Source: Burkholderiaceae bacterium
Lineage (GTDB): Bacteria > Pseudomonadota > Gammaproteobacteria > Burkholderiales > Burkholderiaceae_C
DNA length: 64,000 nt
Assembly (NCBI GenBank): GCA_017856435.1
Contig: JAFMFB010000001.1
Coordinates: 96,813-160,812 of the forward strand
Direction: 5' to 3'
Shown here: piece by piece, positions 15,690 through 23,433 of the stretch
Layout: each line of letters begins with the position of its first letter
Numbering within the stretch: position 1 is the stretch's first letter
Translations under genes and position numbers: made by a program
Notes under the pieces: generated by a model
Databases searched by the model: none
What the model saw: only the letters and a program-made list of their open reading frames with translations
Told to the model about the DNA's origin: nothing

Positions 15690-17057
15690 ATGGCCAAGGA
15701 AAAAACAATTTTCAACTGCAGCGAGTGCGGCGGCTCCAGTCCCAAGTGGCTGGGCCGGTGTCCGCATTGCAATGCCTGGAACACCCTGGTAGAGGGCTCG
15801 GTGGACAGCTCGCCATCATCCAGAAACCGGTTTGCTGCACTTGCCATGACGGCAGAGGTCAGCACGCTGGCCCAGATCCAGGCAACGGATGTAGAGCGCA
15901 CCCCGACCGGCCAGGAAGAGTTGGACCGGGTGCTCGGTGGAGGCATTGTTCCCGGTGCGGTGGTGCTCATCGGTGGCGATCCGGGCATTGGAAAGTCAAC
16001 TTTGTTGCTGCAAACCCTCGATGCCCTGCAAGGTCGGGGCTTGAACACGCTCTATGTGACCGGGGAAGAAAGCGGTGCCCAGATTGCCTTGCGAGCACGC
16101 AGGCTGGGCGTGGGAGAGTCGCAGATGGGGGTACTGGCTGAAATCCAGCTGGAAAAAATTCTCGCCACCATTGAGCAACGCCAGCCCGCCATTGCTGTGA
16201 TCGACTCCATCCAGACCATATATTCCGAGCAACTCAGCTCGGCCCCTGGTTCCGTGGCGCAGGTGCGCGAGTGTGCGGCCCACCTGACCCGGGTGGCCAA
16301 GGCCAGCGGCACCACCATGGTCCTGGTGGGTCATGTCACCAAGGAGGGGGCGCTGGCGGGACCGCGTGTGCTGGAACACATGGTCGATACGGTGCTTTAT
16401 TTCGAAGGCGACACCCACAGTAGCTTCCGGCTGGTTCGTGCCAATAAAAACCGATTCGGCGCAATCAATGAAATCGGTGTTTTTGCCATGACCGACAAGG
16501 GCCTGAAGGGTGTGAGCAACCCAAGTGCCATCTTTCTCAGCCAGCATAAGGAGCCGGTGCCAGGCAGTTGTGTGATGGTGACCCTGGAGGGCACGCGACC
16601 CTTGCTGGTCGAGGTGCAGGCGCTGGTGGACAGTGGCGGGCCCTCACCACGGCGACTGTCGGTGGGGTTGGAGCGGGATCGACTAGCCATGTTGCTGGCG
16701 GTGCTGCATCGCCACGCCGGGGTGGCTTGCATGGACCAGGATGTCTTCGTCAACGCCGTCGGCGGGGTACGTATCAGCGAGCCCGCGTCCGATCTGGCGG
16801 TGATGTTGGCCATTAGCTCGTCACTACGGGCGCGGCCCCTTCCCAGAGGCTTTATCGCCTTTGGTGAGCTCGGCCTGGCCGGCGAGGTGCGCCCCGCGCC
16901 AAGGGGCCAGGAGCGACTGAAAGAGGCGGCCAAGCTGGGTTTTGATGTGGCGGTCGTCCCGAAGGCCAACGCGCCCAGAAAACCAATCGAGGGCATGACC
17001 GTCCATGCTGTCGAACGGGTGGAGGAGGCGCTGGAGCTGGTGCGCTCATTGAGCTGA
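15690..17057 (+). CDS. radA: DNA repair protein RadA (Sms), branch-migration ATPase
   Basis: A 455-residue RecA-related helicase that extends D-loops and processes recombination intermediates. An N-terminal zinc finger (Cys10, Cys13, Cys24, Cys27) is followed by a RecA-like core with Walker A GGDPGIGKSTLL, the RadA-specific KNRFG motif (KNRFGAINEIG), and a Lon-protease-like C-terminal domain without the catalytic dyad (EPASDLAVMLAIS). I use ATG 15690; a GTG at 15684 would add two residues. There is no Shine-Dalgarno. The upstream spacer holds a LexA-like box, implying DNA-damage control. radA is not, to my knowledge, a classical E. coli SOS gene, so this would be a lineage-specific feature. 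Confidence 0.97.
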   Translation: MAKEKTIFNCSECGGSSPKWLGRCPHCNAWNTLVEGSVDSSPSSRNRFAALAMTAEVSTLAQIQATDVERTPTGQEELDRVLGGGIVPGAVVLIGGDPGIGKSTLLLQTLDALQGRGLNTLYVTGEESGAQIALRARRLGVGESQMGVLAEIQLEKILATIEQRQPAIAVIDSIQTIYSEQLSSAPGSVAQVRECAAHLTRVAKASGTTMVLVGHVTKEGALAGPRVLEHMVDTVLYFEGDTHSSFRLVRANKNRFGAINEIGVFAMTDKGLKGVSNPSAIFLSQHKEPVPGSCVMVTLEGTRPLLVEVQALVDSGGPSPRRLSVGLERDRLAMLLAVLHRHAGVACMDQDVFVNAVGGVRISEPASDLAVMLAISSSLRARPLPRGFIAFGELGLAGEVRPAPRGQERLKEAAKLGFDVAVVPKANAPRKPIEGMTVHAVERVEEALELVRSLS

Positions 17058-17074
17058 TTGAGTTGATTGAGCTG
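17048..17074 (+). repeat. Three 9-bp tandem repeats across the radA stop codon
   Basis: ATTGAGCTG, ATTGAGTTG, ATTGAGCTG follow one another. The first copy, with the A that begins the second, contains the radA stop (TGA at 17055-17057). One C/T difference separates the copies. Confidence 0.85.
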
Positions 17075-17192
17075 CGCCTGCGGCCTATGCGCCAGGCAGG
17101 GCCAGACAACGCGTTACGATCGGGCGCCTGGCGGCCATCTCTTGCAGCCACCTTTGCCGCTCCCTTTTGCAGTCACCACAAGGACCCACCTC

Positions 17193-17600
17193 ATGCCCAC
17201 TTTGACTCTCGAACGCGCCCGTCAGTTGCTGGACCTGGCGGCCGTGCGCGCCAGCCAGGAGCACCAGAGGCCGGTTTGTGTGGCTGTGTGTGACCACACC
17301 GGCCTGTTGCTGGCGTTTGCCCGGCTGGATGGCGCCCCGTTTAGATCGGTTGCGATTTCCCAGGGCAAGGCCTACAGCGCCGCCCGCATGGGAACGACCA
17401 CCCAAGCGATACTGGAGCGTCTGCACCGGGAGGGCATCCAGGTTGAATATTTCTGTGATCCCCAAGTTACAGCCTTGCCAGGGGGCTCTCCCCTGAAGGA
17501 TTCACAGGGAACGGTTTGGGGTGCGATCGGTGTCAGCGGACTGACCTCGGAACAGGATCAGCAGATTACAGACTATGTGGCAGCGCACTTCCTGACCTGA
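17193..17600 (+). CDS. GlcG/HbpS-family heme-binding-like protein
   Basis: A 135-residue protein of the GlcG/HbpS (DUF336) fold. LTLERARQLLDLAAVRASQ begins the domain, then CVAVCDHTGLLLAFARLDGAP, SQGKAYSAARMGTTTQ and the closing WGAIGVSGLTSEQDQQIT. Family members bind heme or small ligands and are often encoded with glycolate or propanediol genes, but the function here is unknown and no such neighbours exist. There is no signal peptide, unlike HbpS. AAGGA nine bases before ATG 17193 fixes the start; an upstream in-frame reading lacks conservation. It converges on a glycine-zipper gene across a large hairpin. Confidence 0.85.
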   Translation: MPTLTLERARQLLDLAAVRASQEHQRPVCVAVCDHTGLLLAFARLDGAPFRSVAISQGKAYSAARMGTTTQAILERLHREGIQVEYFCDPQVTALPGGSPLKDSQGTVWGAIGVSGLTSEQDQQITDYVAAHFLT

Positions 17601-17608
17601 GTTCGCCA

Positions 17609-17650
17609 GGGTCGCGATCAGACACTCCACAGAGTGATCGCACCTGACCC
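17609..17650. terminator. Long bulged hairpin between convergent genes
   Basis: GGGTC-GCGAT-(caga)-CACTC-CACA-GAGTG-ATCGC-(acct)-GACCC: three paired blocks of five with bulges. It lies 8 nt after the GlcG-like stop and 10 nt before the stop of the opposite gene. There is no T-run, so it may be a Rho-assisted or structural 3' end for both. Confidence 0.5.
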
Positions 17651-17659
17651 GCAGGTCTT

Positions 17660-18280
17660 TCAGAAGCGCACAATGCTACTGCCTGACTTTCTGACGGTTT
17701 CGCCAACAGCCAGCCCTGGGTCCTCTTTGAATTCATAGCTGGCATTGCTGTTGTCACGGTGCTGGACCATCACGGTCCAGACCTTTTGGGTTTTGACTTT
17801 TTTCTCGATTTCCTTGCCCGCGTAAGCGCCACCCACGGCGCCGGCAACCGTCGCCAGATCGCGGCCAAATCCACCCCCGATTTGTTGGCCAAGCAGAGCG
17901 CCTGCCACCCCGCCAGCAACCATGCCGACAGCGCTGCCCTCGCCCTCTCTTTCGGTAACCGTCACCGACGTCACCTTGCCACAGTCGGTGCAGGCGGCCA
18001 GGGCCTGCTGCTGTCGGGCGGCCACAGCCTGTTGTTCCTTGGCAGCCGCTAGGGCGCGGTCGTATTCGGTCTTGGCATCACGCCGACATTGCAGCCGGGC
18101 CGTCGATGAAGGCTCATCGGCGCACAGTTTTAGATCGCTGTCGTAGCGGGCCTTGGCCTGTTGATTGGCGGCGCTGAGTTGCACCTGCGGGCTTGGGCTG
18201 GTTTGCCCATGCCCAAGCGGAGTCAGGCAGACCCAAAAAATCAAAGTTGAAAAGCGAGCGTAAGAAAAGCGGTTTTTCAT
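17660..18280 (-). CDS. Periplasmic or outer-membrane glycine-zipper 2TM-domain protein
   Basis: A 206-residue secreted protein. The signal peptide is about residues 1-25 (basic start MKNRFSYARF, core STLIFWVCLTPLG, likely cut after GHG). A coiled, Ala/Gln-rich segment (about 33-95) with a Cys-containing RLQCRRDAK follows. Then comes a glycine-zipper block, VGMVAGGVAGALLGQQIGGG...GAVGGAYAGKEIEK (about 122-160), as in the Rickettsia 17-kDa antigen/SlyB-like family. The C-terminal WTVMVQHRDNSNASYEF with GLAVGETVR is typical of these proteins. There is no proper lipobox. GAGGT upstream supports ATG 18280. Its role is presumably in outer-membrane integrity, which is inference. Confidence 0.88.
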   Translation of the reverse strand: MKNRFSYARFSTLIFWVCLTPLGHGQTSPSPQVQLSAANQQAKARYDSDLKLCADEPSSTARLQCRRDAKTEYDRALAAAKEQQAVAARQQQALAACTDCGKVTSVTVTEREGEGSAVGMVAGGVAGALLGQQIGGGFGRDLATVAGAVGGAYAGKEIEKKVKTQKVWTVMVQHRDNSNASYEFKEDPGLAVGETVRKSGSSIVRF

Positions 18281-18467
18281 AACGGACCTCCCAGAGTTGA
18301 AGAATGCGCCAGACTGATGCACCGGCAACAGCACGCAAGGCTACGGCGGTGTCAGTTGGCGCGCAAACATTCTGCAAGGACCTTTGATCTCGCGCAGGGG
18401 CGATAATCGGCTTTTACTTAGGCAATATTTCCTCCCCGATGCGTTGCCATTTACTTCAGGAGTTTTT

Positions 18468-19907
18468 GTGAGCTATCCGACAACCCAATTACTTATCGAT
18501 GGTCAATGGCAGGATGCTGCTGACGGCCGCACCCTGCCAGTTTTCAACCCTTCGACTGATCAGGAAATCGGGCGGGTGGCGCGTGCCGGCAAGGTAGACC
18601 TGGACCGGGCATTGGTGGCTGCGCAAAAGGGCTTTGAGACCTGGCGCGACATGCCGGCGATCGAGCGTAGCCAGATCATGCGTCGGGCAGCTTCGCTCAT
18701 GCGCGAGCGGGTAGACGCCAACGCCCAACTCATCACCCAGGAACAGGGCAAACCGCTGGCTGAGGCGCGCGCCGAGGCTGGCGCTGCGGCTGACATCATC
18801 GAGTGGTTCGCAGACGAAAGCTTGCGCGTCTATGGTCGACTGGTTCCCGCTCGCGGAAATCTTTCCTTGCGACAAATGGTCTTGCGTGATCCGGTCGGAC
18901 CGGTGGCAGCTTTCACACCCTGGAACTTCCCGATCAACCAGGTGGTGCGTAAGTTGGCGCCGGCCCTGGCCGCCGGCTGCTCGATGCTGGTCAAGGCGGC
19001 AGAGGAGACGCCCGCCAGCCCGGCTGCGCTGATCAAAGCCTTTGTCGATGCCGGTGTGCCGGCGGGCGTGGTCGGTTTGGTCTATGGGGACCCTGGGGAG
19101 ATCTCAAGTTATCTGATCCCTCACCCGGTGATCCGAAAAATAACGTTCACCGGTTCGACGCCAGTGGGCAAACAGTTGGCGGCCATGGCCGGCCAGCACA
19201 TGAAGCGCGTGACCATGGAGTTGGGTGGACATGCCCCGTTCATCGTGGCCGATGATGCCGACCTTGACTTGGCGATCAAGATCGCCGGTGCTGCTAAGTT
19301 CCGCAATGCCGGTCAGGTCTGCATATCCCCGACCCGTTTTCTGGTGCATGAAGGGGTTGCCAAAGCCTTTGCCGAAGGGTTGACGAAAAGAGCGCAAAAC
19401 CTCAAGGTTGGGGATGGTCTGGCCGAAGGGACCCAGATGGGTCCGCTGGCCAATCCGCGTCGCATCGAGGCCATGCAGAAATTGACAGAAGATGCTGTGA
19501 AGAAAGGGGCCAAGTTGCTGGCCGGAGGCGAGCGCGGGCAGGGGGCCGGTAACTTTTGGCAGCCCACCATCCTGACCGATGTCCCCATGGATTCGCAGGT
19601 GCTCAACGAAGAACCGTTTGGTCCGATGGCCGCCATTCGCACGGTCAAGAATCTGGAGGAGGCCATTGCCGAGGCCAACCGCCTGTCTTATGGGCTGGCC
19701 GCTTATGCCTTTACCAGCTCGTTGAAAAATGCGGATCTGCTGACGCGCCGGGTCGAATCGGGCATGCTGTGGATCAATACACCCGCCCTGCCCTCGGCGG
19801 AGATGCCGTTTGGAGGCATCAAGGACTCAGGCTATGGTTCAGAGGGGGGTCCTGAGGCCGTTGAGGCCTACCTCAATGTGCGCTCGGTTGCTGTGATGAA
19901 TGTTTGA
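18468..19907 (+). CDS. NAD(P)-dependent succinate-semialdehyde dehydrogenase-like aldehyde dehydrogenase
   Basis: A 479-residue ALDH most like succinate-semialdehyde dehydrogenases (GabD/SSADH). [20 protein letters not shown] (about 149-168), FTGSTPVGK (227-235), the general base Glu251 (MELGGHAPF) and the catalytic Cys285 (GQVCISP) are present. The closing [15 protein letters not shown] is standard. Expected reaction: succinate semialdehyde to succinate. A relaxed or other semialdehyde substrate is possible. The start is GTG 18468, with CAGGAG six bases upstream. The following VOC and FAD hydroxylase genes on the same strand suggest a catabolic group. Confidence 0.88.
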   Translation: MSYPTTQLLIDGQWQDAADGRTLPVFNPSTDQEIGRVARAGKVDLDRALVAAQKGFETWRDMPAIERSQIMRRAASLMRERVDANAQLITQEQGKPLAEARAEAGAAADIIEWFADESLRVYGRLVPARGNLSLRQMVLRDPVGPVAAFTPWNFPINQVVRKLAPALAAGCSMLVKAAEETPASPAALIKAFVDAGVPAGVVGLVYGDPGEISSYLIPHPVIRKITFTGSTPVGKQLAAMAGQHMKRVTMELGGHAPFIVADDADLDLAIKIAGAAKFRNAGQVCISPTRFLVHEGVAKAFAEGLTKRAQNLKVGDGLAEGTQMGPLANPRRIEAMQKLTEDAVKKGAKLLAGGERGQGAGNFWQPTILTDVPMDSQVLNEEPFGPMAAIRTVKNLEEAIAEANRLSYGLAAYAFTSSLKNADLLTRRVESGMLWINTPALPSAEMPFGGIKDSGYGSEGGPEAVEAYLNVRSVAVMNV

Positions 19908-19987
19908 CGGTGTGAAACTTCGCGCGACCTTCTATCCTTTAACACCCGGACGCTTTGCTGCAAAGGTTCACCTTGGGGAAACCAGAC

Positions 19988-20419
19988 ATGATCGAATCGC
20001 TAAACCATTTTTCAATTCGTACCACCGATCTTGAGGCGACCCGTCGTTTTTACGAAGATGTGCTGGGGCTGAAGGTTGGGCCGCGACCAGACTTTCCCTT
20101 TCCAGGCCTGTGGATTTATTCGGGCGACACCAGTAAACCCTACAACGCGGTTGTGCACATCATTGGCATTGACCGTGATGACCCATCGGGCCTGAAGGCG
20201 TATCTGGGTGATCGCGAAGAACAAAGCCTGCATGGCAGCGGTGCACTGGACCACATTGCCTTTTTTGCCAGTGGGCTGGCAGAGATGCAGCAACACCTGC
20301 AGGGCCTGGGCATTGAGCCACGCTCCCGAACAGTGCCCAGCCTGGGTTTGCATCAGTTGTTTCTTGATGACCCCAATGGCATTGTGATCGAGCTCAACTA
20401 CCCGGCCAACGAAAAATAA
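19988..20419 (+). CDS. VOC-superfamily protein
   Basis: A 143-residue two-module VOC protein. Metal-ligand candidates are His8 (LNHFSIRTTD), the His of NAVVHIIG, the His of ALDHIAFFA and the Glu of GIVIELNYP, which together form a complete glyoxalase-type set. It could be a lyase, epimerase or extradiol-type dioxygenase. It starts 80 nt after the semialdehyde dehydrogenase and ends 21 nt before an FAD-dependent hydroxylase, so all three may act on one substrate. The short form and single pair of modules argue against the large catechol dioxygenases. The ATG at 19988 has GGGGAAACC upstream, a poor Shine-Dalgarno. Confidence 0.85.
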   Translation: MIESLNHFSIRTTDLEATRRFYEDVLGLKVGPRPDFPFPGLWIYSGDTSKPYNAVVHIIGIDRDDPSGLKAYLGDREEQSLHGSGALDHIAFFASGLAEMQQHLQGLGIEPRSRTVPSLGLHQLFLDDPNGIVIELNYPANEK

Positions 20420-20440
20420 GGGACGCGCCGGTCCGGCAAG

Positions 20441-21670
20441 ATGTCTCGTATTCTGGTCGTCGGGGGATCGCTGGGAGGTCTGATGCTGGCCAACATGCTC
20501 CTGCGTGATGGCCATGATGTGCAGGTGCTGGAGATGGCGGCAGGCTCGCTGGACGGGCGTGGTGCCGGCATTGTGTCGCACCGTTGCCTCGAGCGGGGCC
20601 TGCGCCGCGCCGGACTGCCAGCTGACGCTTCGCTTGGGGTGGCCGTTCCCGCGCGGGTGCTGCTGGACCAGCAGGGCAACACAGCCTACAAGCGGGATCT
20701 GCCGCAGGTGTTGACCTCCTGGAGCCGGCTCTATCACCTCCTGAGAGAAATCTTTCCAGCTGAACGTTATGTGCAGCCAGTGACGGTCAGTATGGTGCAG
20801 GCCAGCGAGATCGGCGTTTCTGTGGGCAGCGGCCCGAACACCTGGCGGGCTGATCTGTTGATCGCTTCGGACGGCATTCGCTCTGCGGTGCGACAGCAGT
20901 TTGCGCCAGACATTGAGCCTCAGTATGCCGGCTATGTCGCCTGGCGGGGTATTTGCGATGAGGCGATCTTGTCGCGTTATGCCTTGTCCTCCATGTTTGG
21001 CTATTTTTCTTTTGGCCTGCCCCCTGGCGAACAGATGATTGGTTATCCGGTGGCTGGAGCCGGGCACGCGCTGACGCAAGGGCGTCGCAGCTACAACTTC
21101 GTCTGGTACCGACCGGCTGACCAGCAGACACTGCGTGATCTGCTGACAGATGCCGATGGCCACTTCCACCCCAACGGCATCGCCCCGCAAAAAGTTTCAT
21201 GGCGCTGCATTGCTGCCATGCGGCAGGCGGCGCGTGATTTGTTGGCCCCGCAGTTTGCCGAGGTGATTGAAAAAACCGCCATGCCCTTTCTGCAGCCCAT
21301 TTACGATGCCTGCTCCACGCAAATTGTTTTCGGCCGGGTGGCCCTGATGGGCGACGCAGCTTTCGTTGCGCGGCCCCATGTCGGCGCTGGCGTCGCCAAG
21401 GCGGCTGAAGACGCTCTGGCCCTGGCCGATGCCATACGCGAACACGGCGCCACGCCAGCCGCTTTGCTGGAATACCAACGCAAGCGGCTCCCGGTGGGGC
21501 AGGCCATCGTCGAGCGGGGACGCCGACTGGGGACTTATCTGCAGTCTTGGAGCACGGGTGGCCAGGCTCGGCGCAGCCTTCTGGCCGAGCAGGATGTGGT
21601 GAATGAAACGGCAATTGAGGTGAGCGATTTCACGATTGATGACTTGTTGGCGGTTCAATGCCGGCCGTAA
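20441..21670 (+). CDS. FAD-dependent aromatic hydroxylase (2,6-dihydroxypyridine hydroxylase-like)
   Basis: A 409-residue class A flavoprotein monooxygenase. The Rossmann motif VVGGSLGGLMLANMLLRDG spans about residues 6-24; the DG motif is in LLIASDGIRSAVRQQF and the GD motif in VALMGDAAFVARPHVGAG, followed by the usual AAEDALALADAI. QMIGYPVAG and the YNFVWYRP segment resemble 2,6-dihydroxypyridine 3-hydroxylases of N-heterocycle catabolism. This places it near that branch, but the substrate is not proven. Such enzymes use NAD(P)H directly. It lies 21 nt after the VOC gene and is probably in one operon with the semialdehyde dehydrogenase. Confidence 0.87.
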   Translation: MSRILVVGGSLGGLMLANMLLRDGHDVQVLEMAAGSLDGRGAGIVSHRCLERGLRRAGLPADASLGVAVPARVLLDQQGNTAYKRDLPQVLTSWSRLYHLLREIFPAERYVQPVTVSMVQASEIGVSVGSGPNTWRADLLIASDGIRSAVRQQFAPDIEPQYAGYVAWRGICDEAILSRYALSSMFGYFSFGLPPGEQMIGYPVAGAGHALTQGRRSYNFVWYRPADQQTLRDLLTDADGHFHPNGIAPQKVSWRCIAAMRQAARDLLAPQFAEVIEKTAMPFLQPIYDACSTQIVFGRVALMGDAAFVARPHVGAGVAKAAEDALALADAIREHGATPAALLEYQRKRLPVGQAIVERGRRLGTYLQSWSTGGQARRSLLAEQDVVNETAIEVSDFTIDDLLAVQCRP

Positions 21671-21716
21671 TGGGATCGTCCACAAAAAGTCAGCATTGAC
21701 GGCGCCTTGGCTGTAG

Positions 21717-21722
21717 GACAAT
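21717..21722 (+). promoter_or_regulatory. -10-like GACAAT seven bases before a start codon
   Basis: GACAAT, then seven bases, then the ATG at 21730. There is no Shine-Dalgarno. One of nine such arrangements in the window. Confidence 0.35.
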
Positions 21723-21729
21723 CGAGCTC

Positions 21730-22173
21730 ATGAATTGGCGAACGAGTTTGCTTTGGGTGGGGGGCGTTGTGATGGTCGGCGCGGCCTGGCGCTCTTATGG
21801 ATGGCCCGGCGTGGCGCTGGTGGTGGGCGGCCTGGTGTTCTGGTTGCTGTTGCACTACTCACGGTTGATGCAGGTCCTCAAGCGCGCCTCCAATCGGCCG
21901 ATCGGCTTTGTCGACAGTAGCGTGATGCTCAATGCCAAGCTGAAACCGGGCTTTACCTTGTTGCATGTTGTGGCCATGACCCGTTCATTGGGCCAGTTGA
22001 TGAGCCCAAAAGATGAGCAACCTGAATTGTTTCGCTGGACCGATGGCGGCGACTCGCATGTCACTTGCGAGTTTCAAGATGGAAGGCTGACACGTTGGGA
22101 ACTGGTGCGGCCCGGCGCCACTGAGCAAATGCCCCAGACGGCTGACCCGAATCTGCCGGCGTCCAAGCCGTAG
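21730..22173 (+). CDS. Hypothetical inner-membrane-anchored protein
   Basis: A 147-residue protein of unknown function. Two close hydrophobic segments at the N-terminus (LLWVGGVVMVGAAWRSYG, about 7-24, and GVALVVGGLVFWLLLHYSR, about 27-45) precede a soluble C-terminal part. That part contains VMLNAKLKPGFTLLHVVAMTRSLG and a FRWTDGGDSHVTCEFQDGRLTRWELVRP segment that looks like a small beta-rich domain. Similar proteins precede ilvE in related bacteria, as I recall, but I cannot support a function. It ends 48 nt before ilvE. Confidence 0.7.
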   Translation: MNWRTSLLWVGGVVMVGAAWRSYGWPGVALVVGGLVFWLLLHYSRLMQVLKRASNRPIGFVDSSVMLNAKLKPGFTLLHVVAMTRSLGQLMSPKDEQPELFRWTDGGDSHVTCEFQDGRLTRWELVRPGATEQMPQTADPNLPASKP

Positions 22174-22221
22174 AATTGTGCCTTTATTTTTCTGATCCCC
22201 GTTTTTCCAAAGGAAAACTTC

Positions 22222-23160
22222 ATGATTCCGCAACCGAGCTCGATGTCTGACCGCGACGGCAAAATCTGGATGGACGGCGAGTTGGTCGATTGGCGTGACG
22301 CCAAAATCCATGTGCTCACCCATACCCTGCATTACGGCTGCGGTGCATTCGAGGGGGTGCGCGCCTACAACACGGTCAACGGCACGGCAATCTTTCGCTT
22401 GCAGGAACACACAGAGCGGCTATTTAACAGCGCCAAGATCCTTCGCATGAATATTCCATTCACCATGGCGCAGGTGATGGAGGCGCAAAAAACCGTTGTC
22501 CGTGAAAACAAGCTCGAAAGCTGCTACATCCGTCCGCTGACCTGGATCGGCGACAAGAAGCTGGGCGTATCACCCAAAGGGAACACGATTCATCTGATGG
22601 TTGCCGCCTGGGCCTGGGGCGCTTACCTTGGGGAAGAGGGCCTCAAGCGAGGCATACGTGTCAAAACTTCAAGTTACACCCGCCACCATGTCAATATCAC
22701 CATGACCCAGGCCAAGGCGGTCAGCAATTACAGCAACTCAATTCTGGCCAATATGGAGGCCACTGAAGATGGCTACGACGAAGCCCTGTTGCTGGACGCC
22801 TCCGGCTTTGTCTCGGAAGGTGCGGGCGAGAACATTTTTGTCATCAAGGGTGGCGTCATCTATACGCCAGACCTCTCGGCCGGCGCACTTAACGGTATTA
22901 CCCGCAACACGGTGTTTCATATCGCCAAAGACCTGGGTCTGGAAGTGGTTCAAAAACGCATCACCCGTGATGAGATTTATATCGCGGACGAGGCCTTCTT
23001 CACGGGCACGGCCGCAGAAGTCACCCCGATTCGCGAGCTTGACCGGGTGGAAATCGGCGCGGGCAGTCGCGGACCGATCACTGAAAAAGTGCAGAGCGCG
23101 TTTTTTGACATCGTCAACGGACGCAATGCCAAGTATGCGAACTGGCTGACCAAGGTCTGA
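22222..23160 (+). CDS. ilvE: Branched-chain amino-acid aminotransferase
   Basis: A 312-residue fold-type IV PLP aminotransferase that makes leucine, isoleucine and valine from the 2-oxoacids with glutamate. The PLP Lys is Lys165 (MTQAKAVSNYSNS); LTHTLHYGCGAFEGVRAYNT (about 32-51) and EGAGENIFVIKGG are family signatures. FTGTAAEVTPIRELD carries the TGTAAE phosphate-binding segment. The ATG at 22222 has AAAGGAA about seven bases upstream. No other branched-chain genes are near. It is followed by a zinc-finger gene and a heptosyltransferase, an arrangement common in Burkholderiales to my knowledge. Confidence 0.96.
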   Translation: MIPQPSSMSDRDGKIWMDGELVDWRDAKIHVLTHTLHYGCGAFEGVRAYNTVNGTAIFRLQEHTERLFNSAKILRMNIPFTMAQVMEAQKTVVRENKLESCYIRPLTWIGDKKLGVSPKGNTIHLMVAAWAWGAYLGEEGLKRGIRVKTSSYTRHHVNITMTQAKAVSNYSNSILANMEATEDGYDEALLLDASGFVSEGAGENIFVIKGGVIYTPDLSAGALNGITRNTVFHIAKDLGLEVVQKRITRDEIYIADEAFFTGTAAEVTPIRELDRVEIGAGSRGPITEKVQSAFFDIVNGRNAKYANWLTKV

Positions 23161-23226
23161 CAGCCCAGATCCGGCGCCTGAATCGCACACCCAGTCTGCT
23201 ATCAATTCAGCCATGACGACACCAGT

Positions 23227-23433
23227 ATGAGCAATCAAGAAGTCCAGCTGCTGGCCAGTGAACTCAACCCGCAGGGTGGTGTGTACTGCCCACGTCCTCA
23301 GGCGGGCATGGCCTTGTGGAGCAACCATCCCCGGGTCTATCTGGATGTCGCGCACACCGGACAGGCCCGATGTCCTTACTGCGGCACGCTCTACAGGCTC
23401 AAGGCGGGTGAGCACTTCCAGGCCCATCACTGA
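23227..23433 (+). CDS. CHCC-type zinc-finger domain protein
   Basis: A 68-residue protein consisting only of a CHCC zinc finger: Cys21 (YCPRPQ), His34 (WSNHPRVYL), Cys49 and Cys52 (ARCPYCGTLYRL). This is the bacterial relative of the NDUFS6 zinc-binding subunit of complex I. Its role in bacteria is not well established. Its last 26 bases overlap the GTG start of the heptosyltransferase gene in another frame. The ATG lies inside ATGA, where a possible five-codon leader ORF ends. Confidence 0.9.
   Translation: MSNQEVQLLASELNPQGGVYCPRPQAGMALWSNHPRVYLDVAHTGQARCPYCGTLYRLKAGEHFQAHH

Noticed and set aside
20012..21190. A 392-codon open frame on the minus strand
   Set aside because: It overlaps the VOC and FAD-hydroxylase genes, shows no recognisable domain and is a composition effect.
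23258..23407. N-terminal extension of the heptosyltransferase
   Set aside because: It is the alternative frame of the zinc-finger gene, whose Cys and His ligands are complete.
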